DNA of 64,000 bases from Hetaerina americana (lineage: Eukaryota > Arthropoda > Insecta > Odonata > Calopterygidae), in contig JAKTNV010000023.1 in assembly GCA_022747635.1 (NCBI GenBank), positions 8,165,630 through 8,229,629 of the forward strand. Direction: 5' to 3'. Below are positions 62,901-64,000 of the stretch, piece after piece. Under the pieces are notes generated by a model. It saw only the letters and a program-made list of their open reading frames with translations. It did no database searches and was not told the DNA's origin. Both the position numbers and the translations under genes were made by a program. Every line of letters starts with the position of its first letter. The stretch's first letter is position 1.

Positions 62901-64000
62901 TCCCTTCATCCCCCCCCTTTCCTAATCTCACATCCCATCTAGTATGTAGATAGCTCGCACATCTAACCCCTGAGTTCCTTCACTTCATCCCCTACTACCC
63001 TTTCTCGATCTCACAACTCATCCCGTCATTATGGAGCATCAACATCCAAGCCCACGAGTTCCTTCCCTTCATTCCCTCACCCCCCTTTCCCGATCTCACA
63101 GCCCATCCCGTCCGTAGGGAGCGCGCACATCCAAGCCCCTGATTTCCTTCACTTCATTCCCTCCCCCCTTTTCCGATCTCAAAACCCATCCCCTCCGTAC
63201 GGAGCGCGCACAACCACGCCCCGGAGTTACTTCCCTTCATCCCCACCCCCTTTCCTAATCTCACATCCCATCCCGTCCGTACGGAGCGCGCACTTCCAAG
63301 CCCCCTATTTCCTTCCCTTCATCCCCACCGCCTTTCCTAATCTCACATCCCATCCCGTCCGTACGGAGCGCGCACTTCCAAGCCCCCTATTTCCTTCCCT
63401 TCATTTTCTCCCACCCTTTCCCGATCTCAGAAACCATCAAGACCGTAGGGAGCTCGGAAATCCAAGCCCCCGATTTCCTTCCCTTCATCCCCTCCCCCAT
63501 TTCCCGATCTCAACACCAATCCCGTCCGTAGGGAGCGCGCACATCCAAGCCTCCGAGTTCCTTCCCTTCTTCCCCTCCCCCCCTTTCCCGATCCCACAAA
63601 CCAGCCCGTACGTGCGGAGCGCGGACATCCAAGACCCGGAGTTCCTTCCCTTCATCCCCTCTCCCCCCTTTCAGGATCACACAACCCATCCCGTCCGTAC
63701 GGAGCACGCCCATCCAAGCCCCCTAGTTCCTTCCCTTCATCCCCTCAGCCCCTTTCCGATCTCACAAACCATCCCGTCCGTAGTGAGCGCCTACATCCAA
63801 ACCCAAGTTTTCCTTCCCTTCATCCCACCCCCCTTTCCTAATCTCACAACCCATCCCGTCTGTACGGAGCACGCCCATCCAAGCCCCCGAGTTCCTTCCC
63901 TTCATCCCTCCCCCCTTTCCCGATATCACAACCCATCCCCTCCGGGAGCACGCACATTGAAGCCTCCGCTTTCCTACCCTTCGTCCCCTCCTCCCATTCC
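62901..64000 (+). repeat. B-type monomers at the right end of the window
   Basis: B monomers continue to the last base, so the array edge is not in the window. 63,251-63,415 holds two adjacent near-identical 82-bp monomers with GCGCGCACTTCC and CCCCCTATTTCC. A third copy lies at 62,757-62,840. About 62,945-63,060 repeats 60,610-60,730 (GATAGCTCGCACATC, then ATTATGGAGCATC). The final monomer has a shortened head (CTCCGGGAGCACGCAC). No unique flank is present. Confidence 0.75.

Larger units (their letters stand above)
1..64000 (+). repeat. Satellite array of an 83-84 bp GC-rich monomer, filling the window
   Basis: Every stretch read on the + strand is a variant of the same monomer: a TAG-ATGGCACACAC-like or TACGGAGCGCGCAC-like head, a CATCC(T/A)(G/A)GCCCC segment, GGAGTTCC, a pyrimidine tract (TTCCCTTCATCCCCT plus a C run plus TTTCC), then GATCTCACAACCCATCCCGTC. 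Identical landmarks recur every 83 bp (for example 11,152 and 11,235) or 84 bp. The difference is usually the C run before TTTCC (six C gives 83, seven gives 84). All copies share one orientation. No transposon, unique insert, telomeric repeat, rRNA, tRNA or conserved protein-coding segment was seen. The uninterrupted length indicates eukaryotic satellite DNA; chromosomal location and species cannot be read from the window. I do not recognise the family. Confidence 0.97.
51300..64000 (+). repeat. B-type monomer domain (with an A-type island at 56.9-57.4 kb)
   Basis: Monomers of about 82-85 bp with heads such as GTACGGAGCGCGCACATCC or GTAGGGAGCGCGCACATC, AAGCCCCCGA(G/T)TTCC and TTTCC(C/G)GATC. 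Discrete subtypes recur in order: TCATTATGGAGCATCAACATC (for example 51,778; 53,113; 53,527; 60,365; 63,027), TAATTAGGGACCACGCAC, CAGTAGGGAGAGAGCAC, CCTACATCCAAACCCAATT, and AAGGCCCTTATTTCCTGTC. A typical B monomer holds about seven CpG sites, against three in A. B monomers differ from each other more than A monomers do. Confidence 0.9.

Noticed and set aside
1..64000. CRISPR array
   Set aside because: The period is 83-84 bp with no unique spacers between conserved repeats; the whole monomer is conserved and contiguous.
1..64000. CENP-B box (TTCG, four bases, A, two bases, CGGG)
   Set aside because: I found no match in the A or B consensus on either strand. The nearest, CATTTCGTCCG at 37,746 and 40,499, lacks the A and CGGG at the required spacing. 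Absence does not rule out a centromeric role.
1..64000. Telomeric or subtelomeric TTAGGG-type repeats
   Set aside because: No runs of a telomeric hexamer occur; TTAGGG appears only inside the B subtype TAATTAGGGACC as single copies.
1..64000. Ribosomal DNA spacer subrepeats
   Set aside because: No 18S, 5.8S, 28S or 5S sequence appears anywhere in 64 kb, and spacer subrepeat arrays are normally interrupted by genes at shorter intervals.

Overview
The whole window is one uninterrupted head-to-tail tandem array of an 83-84 bp GC-rich monomer, about 765 copies, all in the same orientation. I see no gene, RNA gene, transposon, CRISPR array, inversion or unique flanking DNA in it. A 64 kb array of this kind points to a eukaryotic nuclear genome (satellite DNA, e.g. 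heterochromatic, centromeric, pericentromeric or subtelomeric). The sequence itself does not identify the species. One exact 83-bp monomer (11,152-11,234) counts as 39 C, 20 T, 13 A and 11 G: about 60% GC, 71% pyrimidine, and C:G about 3.5:1, so the + strand is a pyrimidine strand and the - strand a G-rich purine strand.

Layout. Positions 1 to about 50,760 are 'A-type' monomers, marked by TAGATGGCACACACATCC, then GGCCCCGGAGTTCC, and TTTCCTGATCTC. Positions 50,761 to about 51,300 are a graded A-to-B transition. From there to the end are 'B-type' monomers, marked by GTACGGAGCGCGCACATCC, then AAGCCCCCGA, and TTTCCCGATCTC. An island of A-type monomers lies at about 56,941-57,440. B monomers are more diverse and richer in CpG, and they fall into several recognisable subtypes.

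Long blocks of monomers are duplicated over this base pattern, like higher-order repeats. They include a 4,099-bp offset at the left end; a 4,515-bp tandem pair (10,550-19,341); a 1,169-bp pair (32,995-35,275); a 5,096-bp unit followed directly by a copy lacking four monomers (38,612-48,486); and a 3,090-bp B-type pair (50,761-56,940) in which I see only two interior substitutions. A partial third copy starts near 57,358, and mosaic copies follow to the end. Offsets between copies change by whole monomers, as expected from unequal exchange or replication slippage in register.

Open reading frames are abundant on both strands but are products of the repeat arithmetic. An 83-bp monomer shifts the frame each turn and an 84-bp monomer keeps it, so frame lengths cluster at about 74, 102, 130, 158, 186 and 214 codons, in steps of 28 (84 bp). 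I annotate no CDS. Block boundaries were placed by eye and are good to roughly 10-50 bp.
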